Below the pieces are notes generated by a model that ran no database searches, was not told where the DNA came from, and worked only from the letters and a program-made list of their open reading frames with translations. From positions 868,001 through 932,000 of the forward strand of contig JAJOHG010000011.1 of assembly GCA_021029095.1 (NCBI GenBank): a DNA stretch of 64,000 nucleotides. The letters are read 5' to 3'. Position numbers and translations under genes: made by a program. This document shows, in pieces, positions 21,655 through 33,844 of this stretch. The stretch is from Phellopilus nigrolimitatus (lineage: Eukaryota > Basidiomycota > Agaricomycetes > Hymenochaetales > Hymenochaetaceae). Position 1 is the stretch's first letter; the number at the start of each line of letters is the position of its first letter.

Positions 21655-23425
21655 ATGACGTTTCTTACTTACTTCGACGATGAGAAGTGGTGTCAAGACA
21701 ATCGTGAAAGGTGCGTAGTTCACTGTGGATGCTGGTCCTGTCGCGGCGTCTGACCACCAAGGGACTGTTTTTGCAGGGCAATGCCCTTCTCAGACGATTT
21801 TCCAGTAGGCGACGCAGAGCAAGAAGACACCGACAATGTCAACGACGACAACGACCTAGAGCTCCTGGATCTCGGTTATGAGGTGGACGATGGAGGCTGG
21901 CTTATGGTTGAGCAGGGACCGGAGGTGCCTGTGACTTCATAGTACGTGTTTTTCTATTTCCCTTCGTCTCTTACCGGAAAGGACGCGCTAACGATGCCTT
22001 CGCAGCTACAGCGACACGTCCACTGTGGCTCCGACCGCTTTGACCGCCCAAGCTCCAGCGTGAGTGGCACTGCAGTGTTCGCTTTGGCAGGATTTGACTT
22101 TGACCTCCAACAGCGCTGTCACAGAGGACGACACCGCCGCGCCGCCCCCTGAAGACAGGTATGTGGCTTTCTGTATTATATTTACGTTTTGCTCATACGT
22201 GCCTATGCAAATCTCAAACAGACAATCCGGGTCAGACATACTCGCGCGTCAAGCATACCTGACACCTCCCCCGGACTACAATCATCCAAGCGACGGTGGT
22301 CTTCCGGTGGCCGCTCTTCAGCCTCTCATTACCCCTGTCCCTGATCCCGTCCCCTCCCCCTCTCCTGCAGAGTCAGTAGCTACTTCGGCCCAGGATGCCG
22401 CACGCTCAGGAATCCCCACGCCACCGTGGGTCAGCGCCGATGCCGCGCAAGTCTCGCAAGCCCCTACCAGACAGCTAGAGGCGGTCGCCGACAGCAGCGA
22501 CGCTGGTCGATCTCCGGCGGCCACTTCAGCACGTAAGGCAAGGCAGACTCGGTCGTCTAAGCAGGTCAAAGCCCCTCCGGCTCAAGATACCATGGACATG
22601 GGCATGCCCGGTCCTTCGCGCCTAGGCTCCAACACGCCCAGGGCTTCTGTCGCTCCGCGCGTGTCGTCTGGACACGCCGGCAGCGGGGTCGCTGGCCCCT
22701 CCTCTGGGGCTAGGCCGAGCACGGCCGGCCCTTCGAAGAAAGGAAAAGGGAAGGCTCCTCAGGCGAGCGTGTCCACGGACATCCCCGGTCCTCTGCGCCT
22801 AGGTTCCGACCATTATAGGCCTTCTGTCACTCCGCGCGTGTCGTCTGGACACGCCGGCATCGGGGTCGCTGGCCCCTCATCTGGGGCTGGGCTGAGCAAG
22901 GCCGGCCCTTCGAAGAAAGGAAAGGGGAAGGCACCTCAGTCGAGCGTGTCCACGGACATCCCCCCTCTAAGCGTAGGCTCAGACGCTTTTAGGTCTCTTG
23001 TCGTGCCACGCGTGTCGTCTGGACACGCCAACAGTGGGGTCGCAGGACCCTCATCTAGCTCTGGGCCGAGTGAGGCCGGCCCTTCGAATCCGAGGAAGCG
23101 GAAGGCTGCTCAGCTGAGCGAGCCTGGGCCGCCTCTAAAGAAGGCAAAGGAGGTCAAAAAGCATCCCTGCACTATTTCAGGATGCGACACGATATGCTCT
23201 TCTGCAGAAATCCTGAAACGGCATATGGACGGAACGACCGACCATGTCCCCCCGGAAAAGTTGAGACGGTGTCCGAATCCCTGGTGCGTCTATAAAACTG
23301 CGCGTGGGGATGCAGTGTTAAGACACTGGAGAACGTGCAAACCGCCAAAAACTGATGAACCGGGTCCAGAAACTAATGAAACGGATTCAGAAACTGCTGA
23401 ATCCGATTCACAGCAGGAAAACTAA
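21655..23425 (+). CDS. Zinc-finger family Z, copy D
   Basis: Same five-exon plan as copy B (21,655-21,710; 21,777-21,941; 22,012-22,059; 22,114-22,158; 22,222-23,425), 505 aa when joined. The 5' half, introns included, is nearly identical to copy B, indicating recent duplication or gene conversion. It has three central repeats instead of four, starting at 22,604, 22,781 and 22,958, spaced 177 nt apart. An NPRKRKA motif precedes two fingers, C-x4-C-x12-H-x6-H and C-x4-C-x12-H-x3-C. Finger residues differ clearly from copy B, so DNA recognition may have diverged while the rest stayed alike. Confidence 0.75.
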
Positions 23426-23900
23426 GTGTATTGCATCTGTATTCATTGCAATTGTTGAAGTGCAACGTTTGTAGCCCATGTAACTTAAATAAACCAGAGC
23501 GTAATTTACACGGGTATTTAAGCAATAGATCACTTTGAATGACTTCGAAGCTGAACGCGGCCGTCACAGGCATGTGTCATTCATTACATGGTGTTCATTG
23601 TTTCGACTCAATTATACGCTCTAAATACAAATAAACAACTACAAGTCAATTAATGACATGACGACTGGTCACAGCTCACGCGAGCCTCAGTACACGTGTT
23701 TGATTTGGCTACATAGCCGAACAACAAGCCCCAATAGCGACCACATGCCTCAGGAGGATCGATGAGGGACCCACGAGCGAATGCTAAAAGTCAGGCCTTA
23801 ATACTACTGTATTACATACTGTATACATTCCTTCATTCGTCATCAGGGCTCTCGGACTGAGCGGAGTGACGCACAAGGAGGTCGCAAACTATGCGTTCAT
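23426..23900. other. 3' flank of Z copy D, end of the repeat array
   Basis: It is homologous to 13,009-13,320 but carries about 120 extra bases (near 23,610-23,740). After about 23,860 no further homology to the array is seen. Confidence 0.5.
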
Positions 23901-23950
23901 GAAGAAAATATGACATCATTTTCGCGTAACGGTGTGGGGTTCCGAAACCC

Positions 23951-23960
23951 GCTATATAAA
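23951..23960 (+). promoter_or_regulatory. TATA box of the 24,024 gene
   Basis: CTATATAAAGG lies about 70 nt before the ATG at 24,024. Confidence 0.6.
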
Positions 23961-24023
23961 GGACACACAAATCAGCAAGCGCTTCCCACAACTCTTCTCA
24001 AACCCAAACGAACAAATCCAAGC

Positions 24024-24564
24024 ATGCCTATCAACGTCGACAACGGTGTTAGCAACACGACGAACAACAGAGAGCAGGGCGGTGAGCACTTGCGCTGTTA
24101 AACCGAAGGATACCGAAGACTCATTCTTCCCAGAAGACTCCCTCGGCTTGAAAGACGCGCGCGAGAAATTGTTCGGATCGCAGGCAACGCACAAGGACTC
24201 CAAGGAAGGCATGGACGCGGACGTGCGCTCCGGCCTCAAGGGCCCCGCGACATGGATATCACAGAAGGCCGGCTACGACCCGCGCAACAACAACAGCAAC
24301 GGCGACAGCGGGCTCAGCGCGGTCGGGTCGCCGATGTCGAAGCCCGTCGGCACCATGGTCACTGAGGAGTCACGCCTCACTGGCAAGCGTTATGCAGACC
24401 GCCCGGAGGGCGTTGACCAGTTCGGCGGAGAGGAGAGCGAGCGCCAGAAAGAGGAGCCGCGGAGCTCGGGGACGGGCGTGAGCGAGGCGGAGCTGAAGAG
24501 GTACAAGGATAGGCCGGAGGGGCTTGACCAGTTCGGTGGCGAAGAGGCGGAGAGAAAGCTATAG
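24024..24564 (+). CDS. Small hydrophilic protein with duplicated RPEG-DQFGGEE motif
   Basis: Family not recognised. The ATG at 24,024 follows a good TATA box. One short intron is needed to pass into the long downstream frame; candidates are 24,082-24,118 (37 nt) or 24,046-24,118 (73 nt), so the N-terminal ~15 residues are uncertain. The rest is hydrophilic and Gly/Lys/Glu-rich, with FFPEDSLGLKDAREKLFG near the start. A ~20-residue unit is repeated: RYADRPEGVDQFGGEESER, then RYKDRPEGLDQFGGEEAER at the end. There is no membrane segment or signal peptide. The composition resembles small stress-type proteins, but that is only an impression. Confidence 0.6.
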
Positions 24565-25111
24565 ACTGATAATTCGGCGAGATTGGTCCGGAAAACGTTT
24601 ACTTTCAGCAGTCATAAACACATTGTAATTCTAAACCCATCACAAATGCTTGCAAATAACCTGTTTTTCGAGTGAAAAGGTAACCATGAGCGAGTCCACC
24701 CTATTTGAATTATGGAGAGTTATGTTTTCATCCTGGAAAGTGATGTTACATGTCCTTCAGAGTTCATACAAGCTCAGGGAAAGCTGCGAACTTGTCTGGT
24801 TGAGGACGACGCGTCTGGTTGTGTTGCATAGCTGGCGCGTGACGTAGCACCTTACGCGATCGCTCGATTGAGCGATCTATTTTCAGCTCCGCCCAGCCAC
24901 ACTGGTGGCTCGTCTCAGCTGTCCTTTCCTGACTCCTACCTCAACCTCGCCTCACAAAACTGGATTTTCTGCAGAATACAAAGCCCTATATCTTCTTCCT
25001 GTGTAACCTGTTTCTCTTAAGCCATCCTTGCTCGTCCTACATCTACGCATCCACCGTTCACCCTTTGGGGCTATCGAATGACTCGAAGCTTGAAACATAC
25101 TCACGGATACG
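24565..25111. other. Intergenic DNA upstream of rif1
   Basis: No gene is seen. It contains GCGTGACGTAGCACC (24,837-24,851), resembling the TGACGTAGCGC motif in module P. Confidence 0.4.
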
Positions 25112-28100
25112 ATGGACCCGAAGACTAAAACCAACAGCAAAGACACACCGCAGAAGAAAGCGCGCGTCAACTTCTCTTCCACTCACGCTAGCGGTGCCCA
25201 GCGCGAGCCGCTATCGGATCGTAATCAGGAGCCACCGAAACCCATACTGAGAAATCGGGACGATCACCAAGCTCCTCCAGATGGCGCAGCAAACAAAGAC
25301 ACTACGCTCTCACAGATGGACGATGCCCTACAGCACGAATCGTACTTCCAGGGGCCGCTGCGCACGCTCCTCCTCTCACTGGAGGAGGAAAACGCTGGCG
25401 CAGTCTCGCTGCACGACCTGTCCGAGGCCTATAGCGTGTTCTCTGCGCGCGTCATGGCGCAGGCGGACAATCTCAGGTCGGGCGTGTACCCCGCACTCGA
25501 GGTCATTCGCCTAAACAGCAAGAACAAGGTCGGGCTAAGCAATGCAATCAGGCGCGACATGGCGCACGCGCGTACGGCGCCCGCAGAAATAAACGAATCG
25601 CAGTGCGCTATGTCGGACGGTGAGGCAAGCGATGCCCGGGACCGCTCGGCAGTGTGTCATGCATCTTTGCGTCTTTTGCTCCACATCTTCGCGTTTCCTG
25701 CCGTCCATGCGGTTTTTAAACGTGTGTCGACTTGTTACTTTATTTACTTATCTTCTCGATATTTTCTGACGCTTGTTAAAGTTCATGACCAGGCCTTACT
25801 CGTCAAAGAACTTCTAGATGCAGGTATAGAAATGGTCTTGCCTTCTTACAATGCACGAAAAACGTTCAGTCATATCCTGGCGGTCATTCACAATCAGCGA
25901 TTGCCCGCCAACGCCTTTAGGTCGTTCGCGCCGAAGGCTGCACTCGTGCTCGAAAGAGCGATCTCCGGAAAAATGGGTAAGAACGGGACCAACGGGCCGC
26001 ATGCCGAAGGTCTTAGAACTGTGCGCTCGCAACTCCAGCGTCACGGTGACGTGTTCTTTCCCGTCTTTGCAAATGTCTTTTCCCGTGTCCTCGCGAATCT
26101 TGTCTGTACCACCTCCAGCTACCGCAGTTTGGCTGCGCAAGCTCTGGCGGCATTTAGCCACGCCTCCCTTCACAACGCAATTCCCCTTCAGTACCGAATC
26201 ACCTATGCCGCGAAAGTTTGCGACTTCCTCGACAATGAAAAGCTGCGCGGCAAGAAACGCGATGCCAGCCAGTTTTATCTCAGCAAAATCTTCAGGGTTA
26301 AACGGGACGACCCGGACTACGTGCAGAACGCTACATTCGCGCTTAACGTCATCGCATCCCTTATTGTGCTCTCCGGGCCAGTGCTCTTCACGCGGGGCGA
26401 GCCATTACGGACGCTCATCCAGGGAATCGAGAAGGCGACAAAAGAAAAATACACGGAAATCAACGTTCTGCACGCCGCGACCTGGAGGTGTCTCGTGTGG
26501 TCGTACGCGCAGATACCCGTCTGGGGCATTGCGGCGCTCGATGAGGACAGAGCAGAACGCGCCTTCGTGACGGTGCGCCAGGAGCTCAAAGGCGACGTCG
26601 GCGTTGCGCTCGCGGGCTGCCTGCTTGAGCGCGCGTCGGCCGAACGCCCCCTCCACCTTACGCACAAGGCGGCTGGGCTCGTCCTCGCCCTCGCGCAGGA
26701 CTCTATCAGGTATAAGGTCGCAGTTGTATTACTCCGGCGCCTGCTTGCGGGTGTACTCAATGACTCAGACGCCACTACTTATTCATGGAGTGGCGCGTGC
26801 GTCGTCCCAACCTGGCTCTCGGACGGCTCGCTGATGGGCTTATCTGGGAAGAAGATTAAGAAGGCCGTGCTCGACGTGCCGATGCTTGATATCACGACGG
26901 TGCCGATATTTGAGGAGGCCGAGCTGCGGGAGACTTGGGAGACTTTGTTGTACGCTTTCCAGGCCGCGGTGATCAGTCAATTGAGAGCCCAGATATCCTT
27001 AGAGGTAAGCGCCTAGTGCTTCTAGCAAAGGCAGGATTCTAATCTGTTTGACTATTCTCCCAGGTCCCTACGATCAACCTCTGGCGTGCGCTCCTTAGAG
27101 TGCAGGTAAACCTCATCGAGGATTACAGTCCGTCCGTCGCGACGCCGCAAACCATCTTATGCCTCTCTCGAGCACTCGCCTCCATCCTTGCGTCACTGCG
27201 TGGATTCGACGACCGCGTCCGGGAGGGCCCGGCCCTTCGTGCGGTGCTCCAGCTGTGGGCCGCCACGCGCGAGGAGCTCAGCGGGACGTGGACCGCCGCA
27301 TTGGTAGCGCCTCTTTTCAGGCGACTGGTAGAGCTGTGGCACGGGGAACTCGTGCGCGGGACCCCTGAGAGCGCGTGGGACGAGCTCGCGCGCGCGCTTA
27401 GCTTTGCGGAGCCGCGAGCCGCATTCGAGGGGCTCAAGAACGCGAGTCTGGGAATTTACGTTTGGCACGTCCATCATCGAGTCTGGGTCGACCGTGTCCG
27501 CTACCTCGCATGGCTTGGGGAGGAAGAGATGGCGTCGGCGAAGGACGCATTTTTTCCCTTTCTTCTGTTCCCTTTCAGGTGAGTATAATTTTCTTTTTAA
27601 GCAAAGACAAAAACTGACTACAGCAGCGAAAGAGCTTATGTCGAGACGAAAGTAGACGACGTCTATTTGTGGGGAAGGCTGCTGGAGAGGACGCTGTCGT
27701 CGCACCCTGAAGGACCGGCAGCTGTTCTGACTGCCATTGGAGAAGGCGTGCAGCATGTCGTTGCTCGCGGGAAACGTAAAGGCATCTGCAGTTTGCTACA
27801 TTTTACGCTCTCCGTTGCCTACCAGTACGGCGAGTTGTTTACGAACGACGCCCTTTTGTGCGCGATGAGCGTTTTCTTGAGCGCATCTCATCCCCCGGAG
27901 GACCCCGAAGAGTTTGAGTGCATCATCCTCATGAAACAGGTGAAACGCATCCTGCACGCGAGGCCACCTCTCGGAATTTTAAAAATCATAGAGAAAGGAC
28001 TCGTGCCGTGGCTCGAGGACAAGGACTGCGCTGTAGACGATGACGTTTACAACGAAAAAGTGAGTAGATAAATTTTCACGCCCTCCGGTCTTCGTTACTG

Positions 28101-29749
28101 AAGCGCGCCTTCGCTCCAGATCTTGCCGCTCTACTACGATGCGATCGTGGCCACACGTACTCTCGAGCCTCTGGAAGACGCCATCATCGTGCTTTCGGAA
28201 CTCCTGAAAGCGCCGTTTGCGCGCGACCGCATTCCTGAGCCGGCGGCGGGGCCGCTGGCCTTCCGGACGTTCTGGGACAGCGTCGCACCGCGGCTCGACT
28301 TCACCATGCGCTACTTCCCGCCTGGCCTCGCTGACTGCGTGCACGCGCTAGCGAGCGCTTATGGGGGCGAGGTACCAGACTGGATGCGCAGTCAGAGTCA
28401 GACGCATTCTTCTGTCAGTTTAAGTTTTTTGTTTTATTTTCGGCGAGCCTGTTCGCTGAGCTGTTGAATACGCGTTAGATTTCGCAGGATGAAGAGGTGA
28501 TTCCTGCCTCTGTCGAGGAATTGGCGTCTTCGGATCTTTCGCTTGCGATGGTCAAGTTTGATGGCCGTACGGAAGACATCCCAGACACGCCAAAGGCGCC
28601 CACAAGACTTAGAGGAGAAACTAACGAAGTTGATGTACCCGCCCCGCTCTCTCCTAGTCTTGGGGAGCCTTTGATTCAGTTCGCGACCGATCGTCGGACC
28701 GTAGGAAGCATCGCGGAACCTGCCATAGCTTTGGATCGTAAGTGCTTGTTTGTCTCGTCCTGCGCCAATGTCTTAATGGATTTCTCTGCTAGTCGACAGA
28801 GCACGAAAGAGGCGGAGAGTACAGAGTGGATCCTCATCTTCCGATGGGAATCCAGGCCATAATGCACAAGCACCGTGTAGCAAACTAGAGGGCTCTGTGT
28901 CTACTGAGACCGTCCGGCCGCAGGATCAGAGTACAGAATTCGACGGCGCAGTCCTGACACCCATGCGGAGCCCTGACAAATTGAAGTACACTCGTCCGTC
29001 GTCTCCTGACTCCGGTAAACAAGTCTCGCTGTTCTTCAGTGGTTCTGCGTTTTTCTCAACTTTTTTCTTTAGAACTTCTAGACTCTTCTCCGCACATCGT
29101 GCGCCAGGCCCACGCGTCGTCAGATGACTATGGAAATTGGGAACGTGGAATTTCATCGCAGGACGTGCGTGAATTACGCGGGGAGCACAATGATGGTGCT
29201 GTGAACGGTGAGTGAAATACTTGCTCATGTTCCTGTGCCACTTTTGCTCACTAGAGCGATCTGCGTTAAGACGATTGTGAACCTCCCTTTCCTCGCAATT
29301 CTTCGCCATGCCTTTGGGATATTGACCCGCCTGACGGCGGGAATCCTGGCAATACCACGATGCCGGCTGCCAGCACCGGCCTTCCTCAAGGTCCGAGATT
29401 GCATTTTTATCCGACTCCCTCAGCTCACACCTTTATTTCTACAGCGAATGTCGGTCAGCGCGTCGAGCGCTCACAGACCGCTCCTGCCGCAATGGCTTCC
29501 TCCTCCTTGGGGAACGAACGCAGCGGGCCGGAGGACCCGAGCAACGGGCAAAAACCGGTGGCTCTTCGCCGCACGCATACGACGACGGCGGTCCCCCTCG
29601 ATGCGCTCGAGCACCTGCGCGCGACTATGCTTGACGACGCGGAGCGCATGCAGACGCAGGACCTCGCCCAGGCGGCACAGGTGATCCTCGAGATCAACGG
29701 CATTGTCACGAAGGAGATGACGCGGAAGCTGGAGGTAAAGCGGAGGTGA
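25112..29749 (+). CDS. rif1: Rif1-like telomere/replication-timing factor
   Basis: Ten exons join in phase (25,112-25,721; 25,782-27,004; 27,064-27,578; 27,624-28,059; 28,120-28,413; 28,488-28,737; 28,793-29,014; 29,073-29,207; 29,271-29,390; 29,445-29,749), giving 1369 aa. Helical HEAT-like repeats over residues about 70-960 match the Rif1 N-terminal domain, e.g. LPSYNARKTFSHILAVIHNQ. Rif1 recruits protein phosphatase 1 to limit origin firing and acts at telomeres and breaks. Two PP1-docking-like motifs lie at the N-terminus, as in yeast Rif1: RVNF (18-21, an RVxF match) and PILR (44-47, SILK-like). The C-terminal third is disordered with a short final helix. Introns 1 and 9 are stop-free multiples of three and could be misread as coding. 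No lesion was seen. Confidence 0.8.
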
Positions 29750-30808
29750 GGCTGGCGCGTAGAAACTAGACCACTTTCGATTCTGCTTGATATTTGGTGG
29801 ATATCTTTATTGGATTCATTGGATCGAATTTGTTGTTTATGTAGTTGTTTTCTGTAGTCCCTATACGACCGTCAAACATGACCACCAGTCGCGACATGCA
29901 TCTTTATCAGCTTATTCTGATAACTTTGGTATATTTTGTCAGCCCGGCACAAATTTTCACCGTATCTACCTCCGGCTATAGCAGATAAACGTATCTGGTC
30001 ACGGCTAGAAAGAGTCTGATTTCTTCGGCAGCTTCTCTGAAGACGCGGTGATTAACACAGCAGCTCACAGACAAGGAGTAAATGGATATGAGAGGCTGTA
30101 GTCAAGAATACCGCATCTTACGCGCAAGATAAGAAGTCAGACAGTGATTCCAAACCCTGAAATGACATTCCTGTGGACTATGCGCACCGCAAACACTTTT
30201 AAGGTACCAAATGCAATTGGCGAGTCTCAGGACGGCTGGAGACGGAGGACGACTAGCCTTATTAAAGAGAGGAGAACCTTCCGGCTAAACTCCATACTTG
30301 ACTGCTGTCAACACCAAAGACGGTTTGCTGCACAGCTACACAGCTTATCAGGAAGCGCAAAAAGAAGATAATTCGCAAAACCCTAATACGATGTTGAGAT
30401 GAGCCGCTTTATCAAGGAAGCTGCACTGGACACAGCCAGGCTCGAAAAACACATCACAAACCGGAATAAAATAAAATAAATTACACGCTCGCAGATCTTC
30501 AGATCATACAAAGGAGGATTATCCTCAAACGTTTGAAGAGTATAAGTCCAATTTTACAAAACTGCATGTCTCTAAATGAGTCAATTTAATAACACGCGGA
30601 CTACAAATGACGACGTCGTACTTAACAAAAGACTGAAAGCACTATAGTGTCGGTTACATGGAAAAAATAACTTAACAATGGATCCTTCTGCGACTGTGCA
30701 AAAAAAAAAAATCGCATAAGCAAAGTATACTAAAAGAAAGCCAAGGCGAAGTATAAATCACCAAGTACAGTCGAAACGCAAGCAAACTAAGGCGACTCAC
30801 AATGAGGT
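29750..30808. other. Intergenic, about 1 kb, no gene seen
   Basis: AT-rich DNA between the convergent ends of rif1 and the membrane-protein gene. Only short ORFs without protein-like features are present. Confidence 0.5.
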
Positions 30809-31462
30809 CTACAAAAAAGTCACAAAACGACCCTTGCCCTTCTCCCCTGCTCTTAATTGACCCTTACGAGGAGCATCAATTTCCTTCCCGTCCCTCGCTC
30901 CAACCAGTGGCTTCGAGCTTCTTAAGCCCCCGAAGCTCCGAACAACTCTCTTCCCTAGTATCCGAGAAGATAGTCCCACGAGAGCGCCACAAATACACGC
31001 AGCTCCCAGGAAAACGTATAGCGGATACAGAATAGTTGCGAACTTGTACACCAGAAGAGCCGGGACGAGGACGAAGGTCAGGGTGATTTCGACCGCGAGG
31101 CGCACTGGCGCAACAATTGGTTGCATAGGTTGAGAAAGAAGATTTGCGACGTATGAAGTGACTCGAAAAGCATGTCGAACAGGAAAGTACGCAATGCTCG
31201 GAAGATGGACGAGGTAAGAGAGCGAGGAGATGAAGAAAGCGAGTGCCACTCTCAGGATGACGAGGACATTGGCAAGACTCAGCAAGATGGGAGCTGCATC
31301 AGTGCTTTTTGCCAATGAGGGTTCCTCTGCGACCATGTTGAAAGCGCTGAGTATCTCTGAACCGCTCGACGGGTGGAAGAGGTGGAGTAAAAGAGGCACG
31401 CCGAAGTAGACGATGCTTAACGCGACGACCGTGCGGAAGGCAGTGTTAACCCGCAAGCCCAT
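30809..31462 (-). CDS. Small multi-pass membrane protein
   Basis: A single exon of 217 aa is read from the ATG at 31,462. No family is recognised. Four or five hydrophobic segments are visible: about 11-30 (VVALSIVYFGVPLLLHLF), 55-90 (one long or two short helices), and 125-165 (two helices ending CICGALVGL). The C-terminal ~50 residues are basic (Lys/Arg/Gly) and probably cytosolic. The first residues are hydrophilic, so a non-cleaved signal anchor is likely. A small upstream exon cannot be excluded. Confidence 0.6.
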   Translation of the reverse strand: MGLRVNTAFRTVVALSIVYFGVPLLLHLFHPSSGSEILSAFNMVAEEPSLAKSTDAAPILLSLANVLVILRVALAFFISSLSYLVHLPSIAYFPVRHAFRVTSYVANLLSQPMQPIVAPVRLAVEITLTFVLVPALLVYKFATILYPLYVFLGAACICGALVGLSSRILGKRVVRSFGGLRSSKPLVGARDGKEIDAPRKGQLRAGEKGKGRFVTFL

Positions 31463-31750
31463 CAAGCAAGGCTTTGGGATAGAATCAGAGCCGGTGGTCG
31501 TGATGGTTCAACGTCGTGGACATGTGGATGACAGGATGGTCTCGTTCGTCGTCGATGGCGACCGGCCTCAGCTGGCCGTGCGGCTTTGGCACTTGACTTT
31601 GCCCTCCGTATTTGGCATAAACAAGCACGTGATGCTTTCTGCTCGATTGAACCCGGTCATGCCGCTGGCAGTGGCAGGACCTTGTCCAATGTCCTATGGA
31701 CTCAATTACTGACCGATTTCAACATGAATTTATATGTGGGGTGCCCACAT

Positions 31751-32443
31751 ATTAGGGGGGGAGCGAAGCGTGTGTGACTAAGGCTTATTCTGAGCTTTTT
31801 TATTTTAGTTTTCTATAGCCATTGCTTAATATTTTCAGTGTAGTGTAACTGGAAGTAATGGTTAAATTTTTCCACTAGTAATGTCAGCTTTTGTATACTT
31901 CAATGTGTAGAGTGATGGCCCAGAGCAAAGTTCTCACGTAAGGGGCTACACACTCCCTGGTCACGTGATGTGCTTTAGGGAGGCCGGTTTCTTTCTTACC
32001 AGACCTGATTTAATTTTGTAAGCAGAGTGCTAAATTTATTTATTTATTTTTTCTAAGATCAAGAGTTGAAATGTGGAAGGATGGAAGGAAGAGGAGAGAG
32101 GAATACATGCAGCTGCTCGCAGCAAGTCACGGGGGCCTCACGCAGCTGGTCACGTGATAGACATTTTGGGAACCTATCCTGGTAATTCACTCCCCAAATA
32201 TTTTTTACTATTTTTTCTTTGTAAGAAAAAGTGCAAAATTTGCTGCACTCAGGAGTTCAGGTTTATTACGGAGGGCGGAAGAGAAAGAAAGAGAAAGAGA
32301 AGGGAGATAGCCTGCATGCTTACGAGAGGCATGTCCCATTATGGGCAGTTCTCACGGGGGGGGGCTACACAGCATTTGGCGCATAGTCACGTGATAGCTT
32401 TTTGGGAGCCCTATCCGTGTAAACAGGAGCTTCGCTCCCAATC
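31751..32443. mobile_element. MITE-like element with imperfect terminal inverted repeats
   Basis: The left end reads ATTAGGGGGGGAGCGAAGC and the right end GCTTCGCTCCCAAT, which are imperfect reverse complements sharing GGGAGCGAAGC. Inside, a ~200-240-bp degenerate unit is repeated two to three times; its mark is a TCACGTGAT box (about 31,960, 32,149, 32,387) followed by a TTTGGGAnCC-like motif. No transposase is encoded. Target-site duplications were not established. Confidence 0.5.
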
Positions 32444-33036
32444 ATCTCAGACAAGGGAAATGTCTTGACGACTCAGCGTGTGTTACCGATCGGCGCTTAC
32501 GCGATTGCTTCCTAGACTCGAGGTTAGCGAGAGTCCACTCAAGAAATCAACTCCGTAGATCACAATACACGTTTCTCATCAGTCAGGTAAGTACATGTAG
32601 ATTTTTTTTTAGCTCTAACACAGACATTTTGGGATGCATTTTTTTTACGTCGCTGATCACGATATGCACATCTTCAGATTTACGTCCTTTACCACCACGC
32701 TCTCCAATGTGGCTAGTCTGGTTCTGGAACATGCACAACTTTACTTGCGCGCCGTACGTTGTGTCTCCGAGCTAATCAACTTGATGGCCCTGAAACAAGG
32801 TACTTCGGCGACTTATGTTTGTCACCGAAAGCCGCATTACTCCTCAATATTGACTGCCAAATTGACACTCTTTGTTAACCGAGGCATGTCTTCGAAACGT
32901 TATGATCGGGGACTCGAGCGCGCGCGCGATGGTATAAGAGGAGCGGAGTTTTAGTCCGACCTCATCGCGCATTGCGTTTCAGCTCCCACCGCATATCACC
33001 TAGAGCTCTAGCCAATTTTCTCGCCCCTATCGAAAC

Positions 33037-33744
33037 ATGGGTCCTCCTAGCCGTTACGCTCTACTGTACTCTACACCTCCTCGCGACACTCTTCCGGCTC
33101 CGGCTCTAATACCTGCGGAAGACGACGCCGACACCGTTTCACTGACAAATACAGAATGGGCAAAGTACCACTTCACCCGACTGGCAACAGCTGCGTCGGA
33201 TGAAGAATTTGCTGAACGAGCTGATGCAGCGTTCGCGAGACACGTCAACATTACGATGAATGGTGTCCATTTGTCCCGAGCGCTCTACGCGCAGCAGTGG
33301 GGTGCAGCGTTCGGTGCCGGTGGTTCTATCACATTTTCTGGGGCGATCGAAACGCCGAATGTCAGTATACCTGCACTTGAAGTAAGTCATAAGAAGGGGA
33401 CTTCCAAAAATTTCTTCAGCTCATCTAATTCTTCCTCTTGTAGAACGCCGCTCTTGTCGGTCTTTTATACGATCTGATCTTCTCCGCTACCGATAGTCAC
33501 CTGAGCGCTGTTGGCAGATCAAACGTAGCAATTGCGACTGACCTCCTCGATCAACCTCACGTAAGTTCACATACTGAAGACACCTTCGAAACACAGATAC
33601 TGAGCTTTCTGGTAATTATTTAGCATCGCGGAGGACAAAACTCTCTCGCCAACAATGCAAGATCGCCGACGGATTGTTTCTGTAAACCAAGTGCTTGTTG
33701 ACAAGGATGGAATGTTGACGTTCCCTCTGCGCGACTTCATATAG
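33037..33744 (+). CDS. Small conserved fungal protein, NTF2/SnoaL-like (copy 1)
   Basis: Exons 33,037-33,381, 33,444-33,560 and 33,634-33,744 give 190 aa. The last acceptor (GCGGAG) was chosen because it restores the frame matching the paralogue at 44,693: both end with RRR-V-VNQV/LNQVxVD. Shared features are a helical N-terminus, an NGVHLSR/NGAPLTR turn and LVGLFYD/LVGIFYD. The size and pattern fit an NTF2-like cone fold, but no catalytic residues are evident, so function is unknown. A TATAAGAG box lies at about 32,931. The N-terminus is about 25 residues longer than in copy 2. Confidence 0.6.
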
Positions 33745-33844
33745 ACTCAATTTCAGATCTAGAGATGCTGTGTAGACAGACGGCTCGATATATTCTGTCA
33801 TACAGGTACTTGTATTATTATCAAGCCATAAAAACCAGAAGACG

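Noticed and set aside
1..23860. The array as an LTR retrotransposon or Helitron
   Set aside because: No reverse transcriptase, integrase, Rep/helicase or clear terminal repeats were seen; inverted arms and P modules do not behave like LTRs.
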